Shown here: positions 50,201 to 59,789 of the stretch, piece by piece
Layout of the letters: each line of letters starts with the position of its first letter
Position numbering within the stretch: position 1 is the first letter of the stretch
DNA from: a virus
Virus record (IMG/VR): IMGVR_UViG_3300030110_002054
Coordinates: 1 to 64,000 of that record
Length of the DNA: 64,000 bases
Reading direction: 5' to 3' (one strand)
Translations under genes and position numbers: made by a program
Notes under the pieces: generated by a model
Seen by the model: only the letters and a program-made list of their open reading frames with translations
Database searches by the model: none
Told to the model about the DNA's origin: nothing

Positions 50201-50710
50201 ATGACGGAAGACTTCAAGACATTCACAAGTGAGGAAGAAGTAAAATTTCTTTGGGATAGAGATAATCCCGAAGACCCCTACACTAGAGATAAGAAGGACA
50301 TTCCCGATTTCTACAGGTTAGATAATTGGGTAGTCAGATACAAAGATGGTTATGTCGTTGGTGTTGCAGGTTGGAAAGACCACGGAGATTTTGCAGTCTT
50401 TGGTGGAATGAAAGCAATGGCAAAGAACCATCCTTCAGGAAGGGGTGGCGATAATGCAATAGCACTCCTAAACAAGAGAAAGGAACTTATTGGAAACAAA
50501 CCAAAGATTGCAGGTTTCAGACCGGAGAAGATGGATGCTGAAAGATGGACTAATTGGAATGTAGGCCAAGGATATGTTCGTGCGCCGGATTCTTTTGAGA
50601 ATGTTCCCGAAGAATGGCTTGAGATGTTTAGAGAAAGATATGGTGACCATTGGGGTGTAATGAAGTTCGCATCTTGGAGAAACACCATAACGATGGGAAG
50701 TTGGTTGTGA
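50201..50710 (+). CDS. GNAT acetyltransferase-like protein
   Basis: 169 residues. WVVRYKDGYVVGVAGWKDHGDFAVFGGMKAMAKN, then HPSGRGGDNAIALLNKRKEL, resembles the beta4-beta5 core of a GNAT fold. The second part sits where the acetyl-CoA loop (R/Q-x-x-G-x-G/A) lies; here it is GRGGDN. The C terminus ends FASWRNTITMGSWL. Modification of a virion or host protein is possible. Shares one base with the terminase start (TGATG). Confidence 0.45.
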   Translation: MTEDFKTFTSEEEVKFLWDRDNPEDPYTRDKKDIPDFYRLDNWVVRYKDGYVVGVAGWKDHGDFAVFGGMKAMAKNHPSGRGGDNAIALLNKRKELIGNKPKIAGFRPEKMDAERWTNWNVGQGYVRAPDSFENVPEEWLEMFRERYGDHWGVMKFASWRNTITMGSWL

Positions 50711-52143
50711 TGGAATTAGACAACATGGACTTCATGTCCTCTATGGATATGGAATTATCAAAGGCATCATTCCCTTATTTCTTTCAGAACGTACTCGGTA
50801 TGATGTATCCTGACTACATGAAAGAATGGTTAGAAACCATGCAAGGCACAGATAGAACAGTTATCGTCTGTGCGCGTGACCACGGTAAATCTGTCTTCAT
50901 GCACAGTTGGGTTGTTTGGAACCTAATCTTCCAAGAGCCTCCATTTCAGATGCTATACATCTCATCGAACCAAAAGCAGACTCTAGTTCACATGAGGGAG
51001 ATTGACAGATACTTCAATCATCCAGCATTGAAGAAATACAAACCTAGTAGGGGTTGGGCAATCGGTAACATTCAACTCACTAATGGCAACGCTATCCTAG
51101 AGAGGTCAGTTGGTTCTCAGATTAGGGGGCTTCATCCACAGGAGATTATCATTGATGACCCTTTGAAGGAGTTCAGTCTATCTGCTATCCAAAGAGTAAC
51201 TGATTGGTTCTTCGGTGATATGATACCTACGCTTCACCATTCATCGAATCTTAGAATGATTGGAACTCCATTCACCTATACGGATATCTTCGCGCAACTA
51301 GAAGAGAACCAAGCCTACACCGTGAAGAAGTATCCTTGTTTGGATTCCATGAATGACCCGTTGTGGCCTGAGCGATGGGACTATGATGCTCTCATGCAAA
51401 GAAAAGCAGAGATAGGTTCACTCAAATTCACGCGAGAGTATCTTTGTGTTCCAATCTCAACCGGAACCGCATTGTTCAATCCTGAATATATTGACAAATG
51501 TAAGAGCAAAGAACACGTTCTCAAATTAGGAAATAGAAAAGATAAGGGATACAAATACTATGTTGGTGTTGACCCTGCTATCTCCACAGATGGTGATTAC
51601 AATGTCATTACTGTATTGGAAGTAGATGAGGAGATGAACAAAACAATAGTTCATGTTGACAGGGCGAAGAATGTGGAGTTTAGAGAGAACATAGAGAAGA
51701 TTAGACTGATTGGTAAAATATACCAACCGGAGGAGATTCTCTATGAGACAAATACATTCGCTAAGGCATTTACACAGGAGTTGCGAAGTATCTCCGATTT
51801 GAATGTGAGAGACTTCCATACGACTAGGAAGAATAAACAAGAGATAATTTTGAATCTACAAATGAATATAGAGAATCAGAAACTTAGATTTCCCTATGGG
51901 GATAATGCTAGTCGCAAGTTGACTGGAATGCTAATCGAAGAATTGTCTATGTTTGCCATTACCAGTAGCGGAAAGTTTGAGGGCGTGGGCGCACACGATG
52001 ACCTTGTTATGAGCCTCGCTCTTGCTAATGCTGCTACTCAAAATCCCAACGAAGTCTTCCTACTATTGGATGATATGGGGATATTTTCAGACCCTAAACC
52101 CACGAATACGTCTATAGGCGGGATGCTAGGATTAAACTTTTGA
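50710..52143 (+). CDS. terL: Terminase large subunit
   Basis: 477 residues from the ATG at 50710. ATPase domain: VIVCARDHGKSVF is the Walker A-type loop near residue 54, and EIIIDDPL (about 145-152) is Walker B followed by the coupling region. Nuclease domain: YVGVDPAIS with a downstream Asp near residue 287, ILYETNTF, and GAHDDLVMSLALA near the C terminus supply the acidic metal ligands of the RNase H-like fold. It cuts and pumps DNA into proheads at the portal. Confidence 0.93.
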   Translation: MELDNMDFMSSMDMELSKASFPYFFQNVLGMMYPDYMKEWLETMQGTDRTVIVCARDHGKSVFMHSWVVWNLIFQEPPFQMLYISSNQKQTLVHMREIDRYFNHPALKKYKPSRGWAIGNIQLTNGNAILERSVGSQIRGLHPQEIIIDDPLKEFSLSAIQRVTDWFFGDMIPTLHHSSNLRMIGTPFTYTDIFAQLEENQAYTVKKYPCLDSMNDPLWPERWDYDALMQRKAEIGSLKFTREYLCVPISTGTALFNPEYIDKCKSKEHVLKLGNRKDKGYKYYVGVDPAISTDGDYNVITVLEVDEEMNKTIVHVDRAKNVEFRENIEKIRLIGKIYQPEEILYETNTFAKAFTQELRSISDLNVRDFHTTRKNKQEIILNLQMNIENQKLRFPYGDNASRKLTGMLIEELSMFAITSSGKFEGVGAHDDLVMSLALANAATQNPNEVFLLLDDMGIFSDPKPTNTSIGGMLGLNF

Positions 52144-52152
52144 GGGCTTGCT

Positions 52153-53493
52153 ATGATGGGAGGAAGTGACAAAAAAGAAAGTGAGAAATTCGATGAACTT
52201 GCAGATGTTGCAAGAAGGAAGGAAGCCATCGAAGAAGAACAGAGAAGAATCACTCAGGAGATGAAAAACGCATGGTTAGACAGTTCCCCACTTGAAGACC
52301 AGTTTAGCATAGAGAAGAATTTTGCTGAGGATTTCAAAATTAGCCTAAGTGAGGCTAAGAAAATGCTTCACATTGATATGAAGAAATACCAAGTCGAGGG
52401 AACAGATATTCCTAAACTCGTAAAATCCCTGAAGGAATATAGAAGGACGCTCAAGGGTGAAGAGAAGATAAATGTCACAAAGGCAATAGATAATCTGATT
52501 GTATCTTATGGTGACCATTTACATGACAGTATTAACAAAATATATTGGCTAAAAAAATACTCTTCTGTTCTGAAAGAAATGAACTGTTCTGAGGAAGACA
52601 TACTCAAACTCTCCTTCGTTAATGATTTATCTACCCGTAGAGATATGATAGACACGCTTTGCAAATATTGGGAGGCTAGTCTAGAAAGAAGGGATATGCC
52701 ATACAACGAAGAGTATTCATCTCTATCGAAACAGATGACAAATGGTAAGAGGGAATTTAAGAAATTAATCAAGAGTCACATGGTGAATGTGAAGCCCAAG
52801 GAAATAATCAATCAACACATACTAAAGGCAATTTGTGAAGAACCGGGAATTTCTTCTAGACAAATACATGAGAAACTACCTAAGCCTCTCTTCAAGAGAA
52901 CCACACCAAGCATAATTTCTAAGATGGCCATCAAGAATAATGTTACTACTGTCAATGGTGCTTTTTACAAATTTTCAGATGACATCAAGAAAGATATCTA
53001 TGCATATACTGCGGCCTTCATTGATTCAGATGGCTACATAACTATGGATAGAAATTTTAATCCTAGAGTTGGGTTAGTTGCTACTGGCGACAGAGGCAAG
53101 GCATTCATGATGGAGATGCATAAATCCCTTGGATGTGGTAGACTACACCTTGACCAAAAATCACCACAAAATACGAGAGCAGTAAATAGATTAAATTTCT
53201 ATTCTGCGGCAGATGTTACTGAACTACTAACAAAGTGCTTACCCCATTTCAAGATGAAGAAAGGAAATGCAGAGATTCTCCTAGAGTTAGTCAGAATGAA
53301 GAAGTCCCACAAGAAGGCCGAGTGGTACAAGACAAGAAGAGAGGAACTTTTCAAACTAATGAAGTACGAGAATCACAAAGACCATGTTGGCTATGATTTC
53401 ATACAGGACGGGATAGATGTTGATAACATATCAAAACTGTATGGAAATTCTAAGATGTTGGAAATGGATAAGTTAGAGGGTTTGATTGCATGA
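52153..53493 (+). CDS. LAGLIDADG-type homing endonuclease-like protein with N-terminal helical domain
   Basis: 446 residues. The N-terminal about 210 residues are helical. A winged-helix-like part follows (HILKAICEEPGISSRQIHEKL, then IISKMAIKNNVTTVNGAFY). From about residue 285 the sequence YTAAFIDSDGYITM is a LAGLIDADG helix with its acidic residue, followed by a strand-turn pattern (RVGLVATGDRGKAFMMEMHKSLGCGRL) and a second half typical of a single-motif enzyme that works as a dimer. It sits between terminase and portal with normal overlaps, so it may be a free-standing mobile gene or one that has taken on a packaging role. Confidence 0.7.
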   Translation: MMGGSDKKESEKFDELADVARRKEAIEEEQRRITQEMKNAWLDSSPLEDQFSIEKNFAEDFKISLSEAKKMLHIDMKKYQVEGTDIPKLVKSLKEYRRTLKGEEKINVTKAIDNLIVSYGDHLHDSINKIYWLKKYSSVLKEMNCSEEDILKLSFVNDLSTRRDMIDTLCKYWEASLERRDMPYNEEYSSLSKQMTNGKREFKKLIKSHMVNVKPKEIINQHILKAICEEPGISSRQIHEKLPKPLFKRTTPSIISKMAIKNNVTTVNGAFYKFSDDIKKDIYAYTAAFIDSDGYITMDRNFNPRVGLVATGDRGKAFMMEMHKSLGCGRLHLDQKSPQNTRAVNRLNFYSAADVTELLTKCLPHFKMKKGNAEILLELVRMKKSHKKAEWYKTRREELFKLMKYENHKDHVGYDFIQDGIDVDNISKLYGNSKMLEMDKLEGLIA

Positions 53494-53645
53494 AGTGGCA
53501 AGAGGTTTTGAAGAAGAAGCCTGTCGATGAGGCAATAGATGACTTAGAGGACATTGCAGAAGACCATGATTTATCCCAAGATGAATGGAGTTCTGTCGAT
53601 GATGCCTCTGATTATTTGTTTGAGCATAAGGTGAAGGAGGATTAG
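53490..53645 (+). CDS. Small acidic late protein with W-motif
   Basis: 51 residues starting MKWQEVLKKK, then almost wholly acidic (DEAIDDLEDIAEDHD). The ATG overlaps the endonuclease stop. Unknown function; its small size shows the motif makes up a large part of some proteins. Confidence 0.55.
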   Translation: MKWQEVLKKKPVDEAIDDLEDIAEDHDLSQDEWSSVDDASDYLFEHKVKED

Positions 53646-53647
53646 TT

Positions 53648-55318
53648 ATGGTAGAAGATAAGCGTAGATTTAGTGTTAGAAATTTGTTCAGAAGAACTAC
53701 GCCAAAACCTACTGATAGGACGATATTCAATCCCGGTATTCAAGAGAAGAATACCTCCTACATGCTTACTTCTCCAATCATTTACCACATGGTTCAACAA
53801 TCCACCATTGTTAGAACCTGTATAACTCAACTCAAACAGGAGATATTCAGGAGAGGCTACACTTGGGAAGAGAAGTTCGTTGCTAAGTGTAAAGCATGTG
53901 GAGAAGAACATGGGTCACCTGCAAAGAAATGCAAATCCTGTGGCTCAGTAGACTTGGTGAAGCCTGACCCCAAACAATTAGATTATGCACATGATTTCTT
54001 AGAAGGCTATGTCAACAAGTCCGAACAACTTTTTATTGACGTTCTCAAAGAACTTGAGGATGATTTGAATATCATGGATGACGCATATCTTGTCATCGTC
54101 AAAGAATATTACATGGATAGTAATGCAGAAATCAAGATGCATAGAATCAAGGAAATATACAGGGGTGACCCTGTAACTATGCATATCTATTCTAATGAGA
54201 TTGGAGAAAGAGGAAGTAAAGGATATACTTGTTTGAAGCACAGGAATAAGGTCTACACTAATTCAACTGATTTATGTGAAGAGTGTAATTCAGAATTACA
54301 TCCTATCCATTACGTCAATAGAGTAAATGGAGAAGAACAGAATTTCATCAAGGGAGAAGTATTGCATTTCAGTAAGTATTCCCCAAGTAGGTTGTATGGT
54401 CTTTCACCTATCATCACCCTTTGGAATAATGTAACCACATTGATTGCAATGGAGAATTATGTTAACTCATCATATACAAAGGCAAGAATGCCAAGAGGAC
54501 TACTAGCGGTTCAAACTAGAAACATGGATTCAATGAAGTCATTTTGGCGTGGTGTCAAAGAAAAGATGGAACAAGACCCACACTTCATTCCTGTAATGGG
54601 TATAGAATCCGATAATGGCAAAGGCTCCGTTGAATGGGTGAAGTTCATGGATAGCCTGAAGGAGATGGACTACATCTCAGTCAAGGATGATTTGCGAGAT
54701 AGAATCTCTGCATTCTATGGTGTGAGTAAAATCTTCATGGCAGATAACTCCGCTAGTGGTGGACTCAACAATGAGGGAATGCAGGTTCTTGTAACCAATA
54801 GAGCAGTTGAGATGGCACAGACAATTTGGAATAACTATGTCTTCCCATTCATGACGAAGGAGTTCGGCATAACTGATTGGGAATTGAAACTCCCACCGTC
54901 CGAGGAAGAGGATGAGATAGCAAAACTCAGAAAGAGAGAGATAGAAGTAAACGTAGCGGCGGCAATCAAGAATCTAGGATTCGATGTTGATATGGATGAT
55001 GATGGTCGATTCTCGTACAAGAAACCTGACCCTCCTCCGGGTGGTGCTGAACAAGGAGATAAAGAAGGCGAGTTAGAATTAGACCCCTACGCTGGAACAA
55101 ATATCGACCAATCACAATTAGGGCAAATGATGGAACAGGGAACTAGACCTAGTAAGGAAGAAGCAGGTCAACCAGCAGAAGTGAAAGGAAAACCCCCAAG
55201 TGGAAAGAAGAGAAATAAACCCGGTATGAATGTTGGACCGGATAAGAGATTCGCTGGAATGCCTAAAGGAGTAGGCAATGAGAATGTAGATAAGAGAACG
55301 GAAAGGAGAGTTCCATGA
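53648..55318 (+). CDS. Portal protein with zinc-ribbon insertions
   Basis: 556 residues. The portal pattern is visible: a N-terminal arm, VRTCITQLKQEIFRRGY, GEVLHFSKYSPSRLYGLSPI (family: hxHhk...s..plyGlSPl), a long helix LIAMENYVNSSYTKARMPRG, and a late ISAFYGVSKIFMADNSASGGLNNEG typical of HK97-type portals. Unusually it carries two Cys4 sites: CKACGEEH with CKSCG near residues 80-100, and CLKH with CEECN near residues 197-215. The dodecameric portal is the gate for DNA and the docking site of terminase. The C-terminal tail is disordered and basic. Confidence 0.9.
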   Translation: MVEDKRRFSVRNLFRRTTPKPTDRTIFNPGIQEKNTSYMLTSPIIYHMVQQSTIVRTCITQLKQEIFRRGYTWEEKFVAKCKACGEEHGSPAKKCKSCGSVDLVKPDPKQLDYAHDFLEGYVNKSEQLFIDVLKELEDDLNIMDDAYLVIVKEYYMDSNAEIKMHRIKEIYRGDPVTMHIYSNEIGERGSKGYTCLKHRNKVYTNSTDLCEECNSELHPIHYVNRVNGEEQNFIKGEVLHFSKYSPSRLYGLSPIITLWNNVTTLIAMENYVNSSYTKARMPRGLLAVQTRNMDSMKSFWRGVKEKMEQDPHFIPVMGIESDNGKGSVEWVKFMDSLKEMDYISVKDDLRDRISAFYGVSKIFMADNSASGGLNNEGMQVLVTNRAVEMAQTIWNNYVFPFMTKEFGITDWELKLPPSEEEDEIAKLRKREIEVNVAAAIKNLGFDVDMDDDGRFSYKKPDPPPGGAEQGDKEGELELDPYAGTNIDQSQLGQMMEQGTRPSKEEAGQPAEVKGKPPSGKKRNKPGMNVGPDKRFAGMPKGVGNENVDKRTERRVP

Positions 55319-55425
55319 GTGAACTGCTTGAAGCGGCAAGAAAATGGAAAGAAGAGATTGACAAATTGAATGCAGAAACAGATGAAAGAATTAGAAAAAA
55401 TTTGGAGGAGTTAAAAAATGAGTGA
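55315..55425 (+). CDS. Small helical late protein
   Basis: 36 residues, entirely charged helix (LLEAARKWKEEIDKLNAETDER). ATG overlaps the portal stop; end overlaps the next start by 8 bases. Unknown. Confidence 0.5.
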   Translation: MSELLEAARKWKEEIDKLNAETDERIRKNLEELKNE

Positions 55426-55645
55426 AGAAAAAAGCGTAAGACAATTGGAAAGAGAACTGAAGGCCGCAAGAATCCGTGAGGGAACAGAAGCAAAGAAGAT
55501 GGCTACCAAGAGTAGAGACTACTCGGTTGGTGGAATCGACAAGGCAACTACTGTAGAGAAGAAAACCCCCGGTGCTAGTGATATCCCTGATGTTATCTTG
55601 ATGCCAAAGAAACGCAAGAAGCAATCTGAAAATATACCATTCTGA
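55418..55645 (+). CDS. Small basic late protein
   Basis: 75 residues, helical and basic at first (RQLERELKAARIREGTEAKK), probably disordered later, ending in KKRKKQSENIPF. GGAGG lies 10-14 bases before the ATG. Unknown. Confidence 0.5.
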   Translation: MSEEKSVRQLERELKAARIREGTEAKKMATKSRDYSVGGIDKATTVEKKTPGASDIPDVILMPKKRKKQSENIPF

Positions 55646-55654
55646 GATGATTAG

Positions 55655-57667
55655 ATGACGTTCATGGATGTTCTTCGTAAAGAAGAAGAAAAAGAAACTG
55701 TAGAAAAACCTACTAGTTCCATCCATGCTGACGTTTGGGATTTATTCGATAGGTATTCCAAGAAATCTAAGGCTATATCTCGACAAGCACTTGAAGATGC
55801 AGATGAAGCATTGCAGACGTTCTTAGATTCTTCACCTGCGGGTGAGCATCCCGAAGAAGGTATGAGATACGACACCTTTGGTGAAATATTAGATGTGACC
55901 AATCTATTCCGAGAATCATTTAGAACTGGTAAAGTAAATTTGAATGCTATAGATGCATCAGAAGAAGCAAGAGAAAAATTTGTCAAAGACATGGAAAAAT
56001 TCTCAAGACGAGCAGAGGACTTAGAAGCAGATTTGTTTGACCAAGCCAGCCAAGAGGATGATGAGGTTGCAGATAAGTATTGGAGACAAAACAAAACTTT
56101 CAAAGATATGATGGCAAAACTTTTCGGAAAGGAACTAGTTCTACAATCTAGAGTTAGGAGAACAGGTAGTGGAGAAGAGGAATACACTACAGTAACGAGT
56201 AAAAACGTAGGAGGAAAGAGTAGTGGAATTCTTGAAAAATTGGTTGCTACTCTTAGAGAACCTGCGTCACCCATACAAGAATCATCTAAGACCCTACAGA
56301 CCCTAATGACTAACGTTGCAAAAAATGGAACGAATGATAGTAGGTCTAAACAACTGATGAAGAAACTTCACAAGAATAATTTCTTTGATAGAAAAACTAC
56401 ATCCAAGATACAGGAGTTCCTATACAATGGTAAATCTCTACCAAAGCATGTTAGAAAACTTCTCATTGAAAGAGAAGCAGAGTGGGAAGGCGATGATTGG
56501 TCTAGTTATCGAATGTATGGAGGTAAGCCTTCTAAAGAATTAATCATAGACATTTTTACCTCACAAGGAATAGGGCGCACGAATGTAGAAGGTGGTAAAG
56601 GACTACGTTCTAAATTAACAAGATATGCTTCCATGAATGTAGATAGCATGATGGAAAGAGTAGAAGGCATCATGTATGATGGAAAGGGAGAAGACTTCCA
56701 CTATCTATTTGACAAGGATTATTCTGACGATATTATTTTTGCAATCTATAGGGTGACTGCAAAACTAGAGTCTCTACTAAGTCGTGCAAAAAAGGGTAGA
56801 GCAGATGTTGGACGAAAAAGCAAAAGAGTTCAAGAAAAAAAAGTACCGGAAGGACTTGAGGTTAACGTTCCCGATGAAGCCTATATCAAACCAGTCTATA
56901 GTGAGATAAACCGACTCCTACGTTTCCTACATTTCCTTCTAGCAGTAAATAAGATAACTGGACAATCACACAGACTCAAGGAACAACGCCTAGAAATAGT
57001 TGACAAGATACAAAAATTTGGAACTAGAAGCAGGGGCCAGTATAAGTTAGAATTTGAAAAACTAGATATCAACGCCATAGATGTAACAGAATCAACTTCC
57101 CCATTCAGAAGCATGATTGCTGCGTATGACAAATACAAACCGAAAAAGAAGGACCGTAAGATTAGTGTTGCTGGGGCTGGAAAAGAATTCCAGTTTGAAG
57201 AAGGGACTTCTAGAGAAGACATCGCAGATAAACTACAAGATGAACTGGCACAAGATTTGAAGCAATTACAAAGCAGACTCAATAGAAGCAAGAAAGAAAA
57301 AACCATTGCGGCGCGTGAACAGGAAATTCAAGCAATCAATAGTTTAATTGCACAATGGAAGCCAAAGACGAAAACTCTAGAGAGAACCAAGTATGAAGAA
57401 CCCGAAGGTCAGCAAAGAATCGCACAACTATTATCTGAAGATAAACAAATGCGAGACAAATTCACAAGAGAAATAGGTTCTGCTCTAAAATTCTTAAAAG
57501 AATCTATAGCAAACAACGAAGAGAAGTTAGAAAGAATCAAAGATAAGAAAGGGCTTGTTGACATAGAAACAGAAAAGAAGATTCGTGCATTGAAGCATAC
57601 GTTGAAATTAACCGAACAAAGTGTCAAGGACTTTAAACTGCCATTCAAGTTGGAGGAATCAGAATGA
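55655..57667 (+). CDS. Large helical late protein with variant W-motif
   Basis: 670 residues starting MTFMDVLRKEEEKE, in which Trp is replaced by Phe. Long charged helices with coiled-coil character in the last third (SRLNRSKKEKTIAAREQEIQ). No enzyme motif seen. Likely an internal virion or assembly protein. Confidence 0.55.
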   Translation: MTFMDVLRKEEEKETVEKPTSSIHADVWDLFDRYSKKSKAISRQALEDADEALQTFLDSSPAGEHPEEGMRYDTFGEILDVTNLFRESFRTGKVNLNAIDASEEAREKFVKDMEKFSRRAEDLEADLFDQASQEDDEVADKYWRQNKTFKDMMAKLFGKELVLQSRVRRTGSGEEEYTTVTSKNVGGKSSGILEKLVATLREPASPIQESSKTLQTLMTNVAKNGTNDSRSKQLMKKLHKNNFFDRKTTSKIQEFLYNGKSLPKHVRKLLIEREAEWEGDDWSSYRMYGGKPSKELIIDIFTSQGIGRTNVEGGKGLRSKLTRYASMNVDSMMERVEGIMYDGKGEDFHYLFDKDYSDDIIFAIYRVTAKLESLLSRAKKGRADVGRKSKRVQEKKVPEGLEVNVPDEAYIKPVYSEINRLLRFLHFLLAVNKITGQSHRLKEQRLEIVDKIQKFGTRSRGQYKLEFEKLDINAIDVTESTSPFRSMIAAYDKYKPKKKDRKISVAGAGKEFQFEEGTSREDIADKLQDELAQDLKQLQSRLNRSKKEKTIAAREQEIQAINSLIAQWKPKTKTLERTKYEEPEGQQRIAQLLSEDKQMRDKFTREIGSALKFLKESIANNEEKLERIKDKKGLVDIETEKKIRALKHTLKLTEQSVKDFKLPFKLEESE

Positions 57668-58008
57668 GTTGGCAGGACATTCTCAAAGAATCAGAATTAC
57701 TCTCCAAGATAAAGCCAAAGCAAAAGAAGAAGATTAAGAAACTTCTACAGTCATCTCAGCCTACAGAATATATGGGACAAGATATGACTAAACTAAGTTC
57801 ATTACTATCTGAAATGAAGAAACTTGATTTGGTTAAATCTGATAAGAATCTTCAGAAGAAGTTTGAGGGATTTGACGAAAAGAACTTGGAGATTGTTTCT
57901 TCTGCCGCAGAACTAAGAAAGGACTATGAGACTCTATACAGACAACTAAGGCAAATGGTATATCCAAAGAAGAAAGGAGATTTACAAAACGGAGTTGATG
58001 ATGAATGA
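57664..58008 (+). CDS. Late protein with W-motif
   Basis: 114 residues starting MSWQDILKES, the consensus form. Basic, helical. Overlaps both neighbours by 4 bases. Unknown. Confidence 0.6.
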   Translation: MSWQDILKESELLSKIKPKQKKKIKKLLQSSQPTEYMGQDMTKLSSLLSEMKKLDLVKSDKNLQKKFEGFDEKNLEIVSSAAELRKDYETLYRQLRQMVYPKKKGDLQNGVDDE

Positions 58009-58106
58009 CATTGAATTGGAAACTAAGTCTAAAGGAAGCACTTGAGGGTGATTTCAAAATGATGATAAAGCAAGACGCAGACGGAGAAGGCGAGGAAGAC
58101 GCATGA
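58005..58106 (+). CDS. Micro-protein with W-motif
   Basis: 33 residues: MTLNWKLSLKEALEGD, a short basic part and an acidic end (DADGEGEEDA). ATGA overlaps on both sides and the motif together support translation. Nearly half of the protein is the motif region. Confidence 0.5.
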   Translation: MTLNWKLSLKEALEGDFKMMIKQDADGEGEEDA

Positions 58107-58333
58107 CTGATGAAAATGATGAGATAGTCATGCTTCTAAAGGCACTTGTCGATAAGGTAAAGGCTCTTGAAGAAGCCGTTTATCATAAGGACAATCTTCT
58201 CATGAAGTCCGGTTATGTCGTAGTAGATTCTCCCACCCCACAACTAGCCAACAAGACTACTGCTGGCATCACTTCAGCAGTTGGTGATATGAAGTGGGAT
58301 GACATTCACAAGATGGTAGGTGAGATGCAATGA
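58103..58333 (+). CDS. Small late protein with C-terminal W-motif
   Basis: 76 residues. Begins MTDENDEIVMLLKALVDKVK; the last residues MKWDDIHKMVGEMQ are a W-motif-like segment close to the one ending the protease/scaffold gene (VSWDDIHTFARNM). Unknown. Confidence 0.55.
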   Translation: MTDENDEIVMLLKALVDKVKALEEAVYHKDNLLMKSGYVVVDSPTPQLANKTTAGITSAVGDMKWDDIHKMVGEMQ

Positions 58334-58632
58334 ATTGGGAAGGTGTCTTGAAAGAACCACCTATGCCGAACATCTCACCAAAAAGGATATTTGGTGACGA
58401 CAACCCATATACGATGAATGACGGTATGCATGATGCAAGAGCCGATTTAAAAGCAGAAGTGGCCTTAATGAAATCCTATGTTGAAAAACTAGAAGCGGCG
58501 ATGTCAGAAACATCATTAATGGATTTAACTAAGGACAGAATGAATAACATGAGTGATGCGTTAAGCGAAGCAAGTGGAAGAATAAAAATGGCTTTCAAAC
58601 CTACTAGTGTAGGGGCCGCCGGAGAAGCGTAA
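58330..58632 (+). CDS. Small late protein with W-motif
   Basis: 100 residues starting MNWEGVLKEP, followed by a Pro/Gly segment and a helical, coiled-coil-like middle (DLKAEVALMKSYVEKLEAAM). Unknown. Confidence 0.6.
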   Translation: MNWEGVLKEPPMPNISPKRIFGDDNPYTMNDGMHDARADLKAEVALMKSYVEKLEAAMSETSLMDLTKDRMNNMSDALSEASGRIKMAFKPTSVGAAGEA

Positions 58633-58642
58633 GGTGAATAAA

Positions 58643-58852
58643 ATGAGTTGGCAAGATACAATAAAAGCATACGGAATACATGGTCGAAGTGGTGACTATG
58701 GAATGGAACAAGCAGTAAGGGATATGGTCATGCAACTAAATGAAATGGAACATGACATAGAAGATGTTCCTGAAGATAGAAGAAGCGCAGTTCAACAAGC
58801 ATTCGATTCTGCATCAAAGGCACTAGATAATTTGCGAATGGTAATGGGATGA
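58643..58852 (+). CDS. Small late protein with W-motif
   Basis: 69 residues from the ATG at 58643 (MSWQDTIKAY). The GTG at 58634 is rejected because the motif and an AAGGTGA site fix the start at the ATG. Helical. Unknown. Confidence 0.6.
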   Translation: MSWQDTIKAYGIHGRSGDYGMEQAVRDMVMQLNEMEHDIEDVPEDRRSAVQQAFDSASKALDNLRMVMG

Positions 58853-58856
58853 TATT

Positions 58857-59183
58857 ATGACATGGGAAAACGTATTGATGAATGGTAGCGTATTGAAGAA
58901 TCAAGCGGTACAACAAGGAAGGCAGAAGTTGTTGGATGCGATAGTGCAACGTTATGGTTTAGATGCATTAGAACAACAGTTTGTTCAAGGGCAAGGACTA
59001 GCCCCTGAGAATCTGTATCAAGGACTTGTTGATTTCATAAGTAGTGGTTCAACATTGGAACAAGCAATTGCAGAAGAGCAACAGGCAATGCAAATGAGCA
59101 TGGAATCTGGGAGAAAACCGGGTGGACTTACACTTGAACAGTATCAAAAAGATATGCAACAACCACAACAACCACAACAATAG
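58857..59183 (+). CDS. Late protein with W-motif
   Basis: 108 residues starting MTWENVLMNG. Gln-rich helical protein ending in a PQQPQQPQQ tail. Unknown. Confidence 0.6.
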   Translation: MTWENVLMNGSVLKNQAVQQGRQKLLDAIVQRYGLDALEQQFVQGQGLAPENLYQGLVDFISSGSTLEQAIAEEQQAMQMSMESGRKPGGLTLEQYQKDMQQPQQPQQ

Positions 59184-59191
59184 GTGATATT

Positions 59192-59782
59192 ATGCCGGAA
59201 AAAGTAACAAGAGAAGAAAAGCAAGTTGAGTTGGCCATACTAAAGGCTAAGGAGATAATCCAAGAGGCCAAGCATCTAGGAATCCTTGAGTTGGATGAGC
59301 CAGCATTAGGAGAGGACTTCAAGGTAAAGCGACCAAAGAAGAATCCTGCTGAGGTTCCAATTCCAAAGACTAGCAATGTAGAGGGCAAGGAAAAGAAGGA
59401 ATATGGTGGCAAGACGATGAAGAAGGCCATGACCATACTAAAAGCAGTTAAAATTCTAAATGATGCTATTGCCAAGAAATATGGAACCAATACCAAAGAT
59501 ACTGACCCAACAGAAGTTAATCCAGTTTGGGAAGGAGAAGGCGGTGCGCCTGACCAAACAGAAAATGATATTTCTCCTAGAGAGATGCAATCTGTAATAG
59601 ATGAGATTGAGAATGCAATAAATAGTCTAGAACATAACATCCAAGAATTGCAAAGTAGTGGAAAAATGAGTGGTGATATAGCCTCAGAGGTAAATCAGCA
59701 CCATCAAACTCTGAGTAGTTACATTCAAGATTTGAAGGAGTCAACAATGGGGGCGGCGGCTTCACCCCCTCAGCAACCATGA
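59192..59782 (+). CDS. Hypothetical late protein
   Basis: 196 residues. Basic, helical N-terminal half; the C-terminal half has a coiled-coil stretch (IDEIENAINSLEHNIQELQ). GGTGAT lies before the ATG. No W-motif. Unknown. Confidence 0.55.
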   Translation: MPEKVTREEKQVELAILKAKEIIQEAKHLGILELDEPALGEDFKVKRPKKNPAEVPIPKTSNVEGKEKKEYGGKTMKKAMTILKAVKILNDAIAKKYGTNTKDTDPTEVNPVWEGEGGAPDQTENDISPREMQSVIDEIENAINSLEHNIQELQSSGKMSGDIASEVNQHHQTLSSYIQDLKESTMGAAASPPQQP

Positions 59783-59789
59783 GGTGAAT

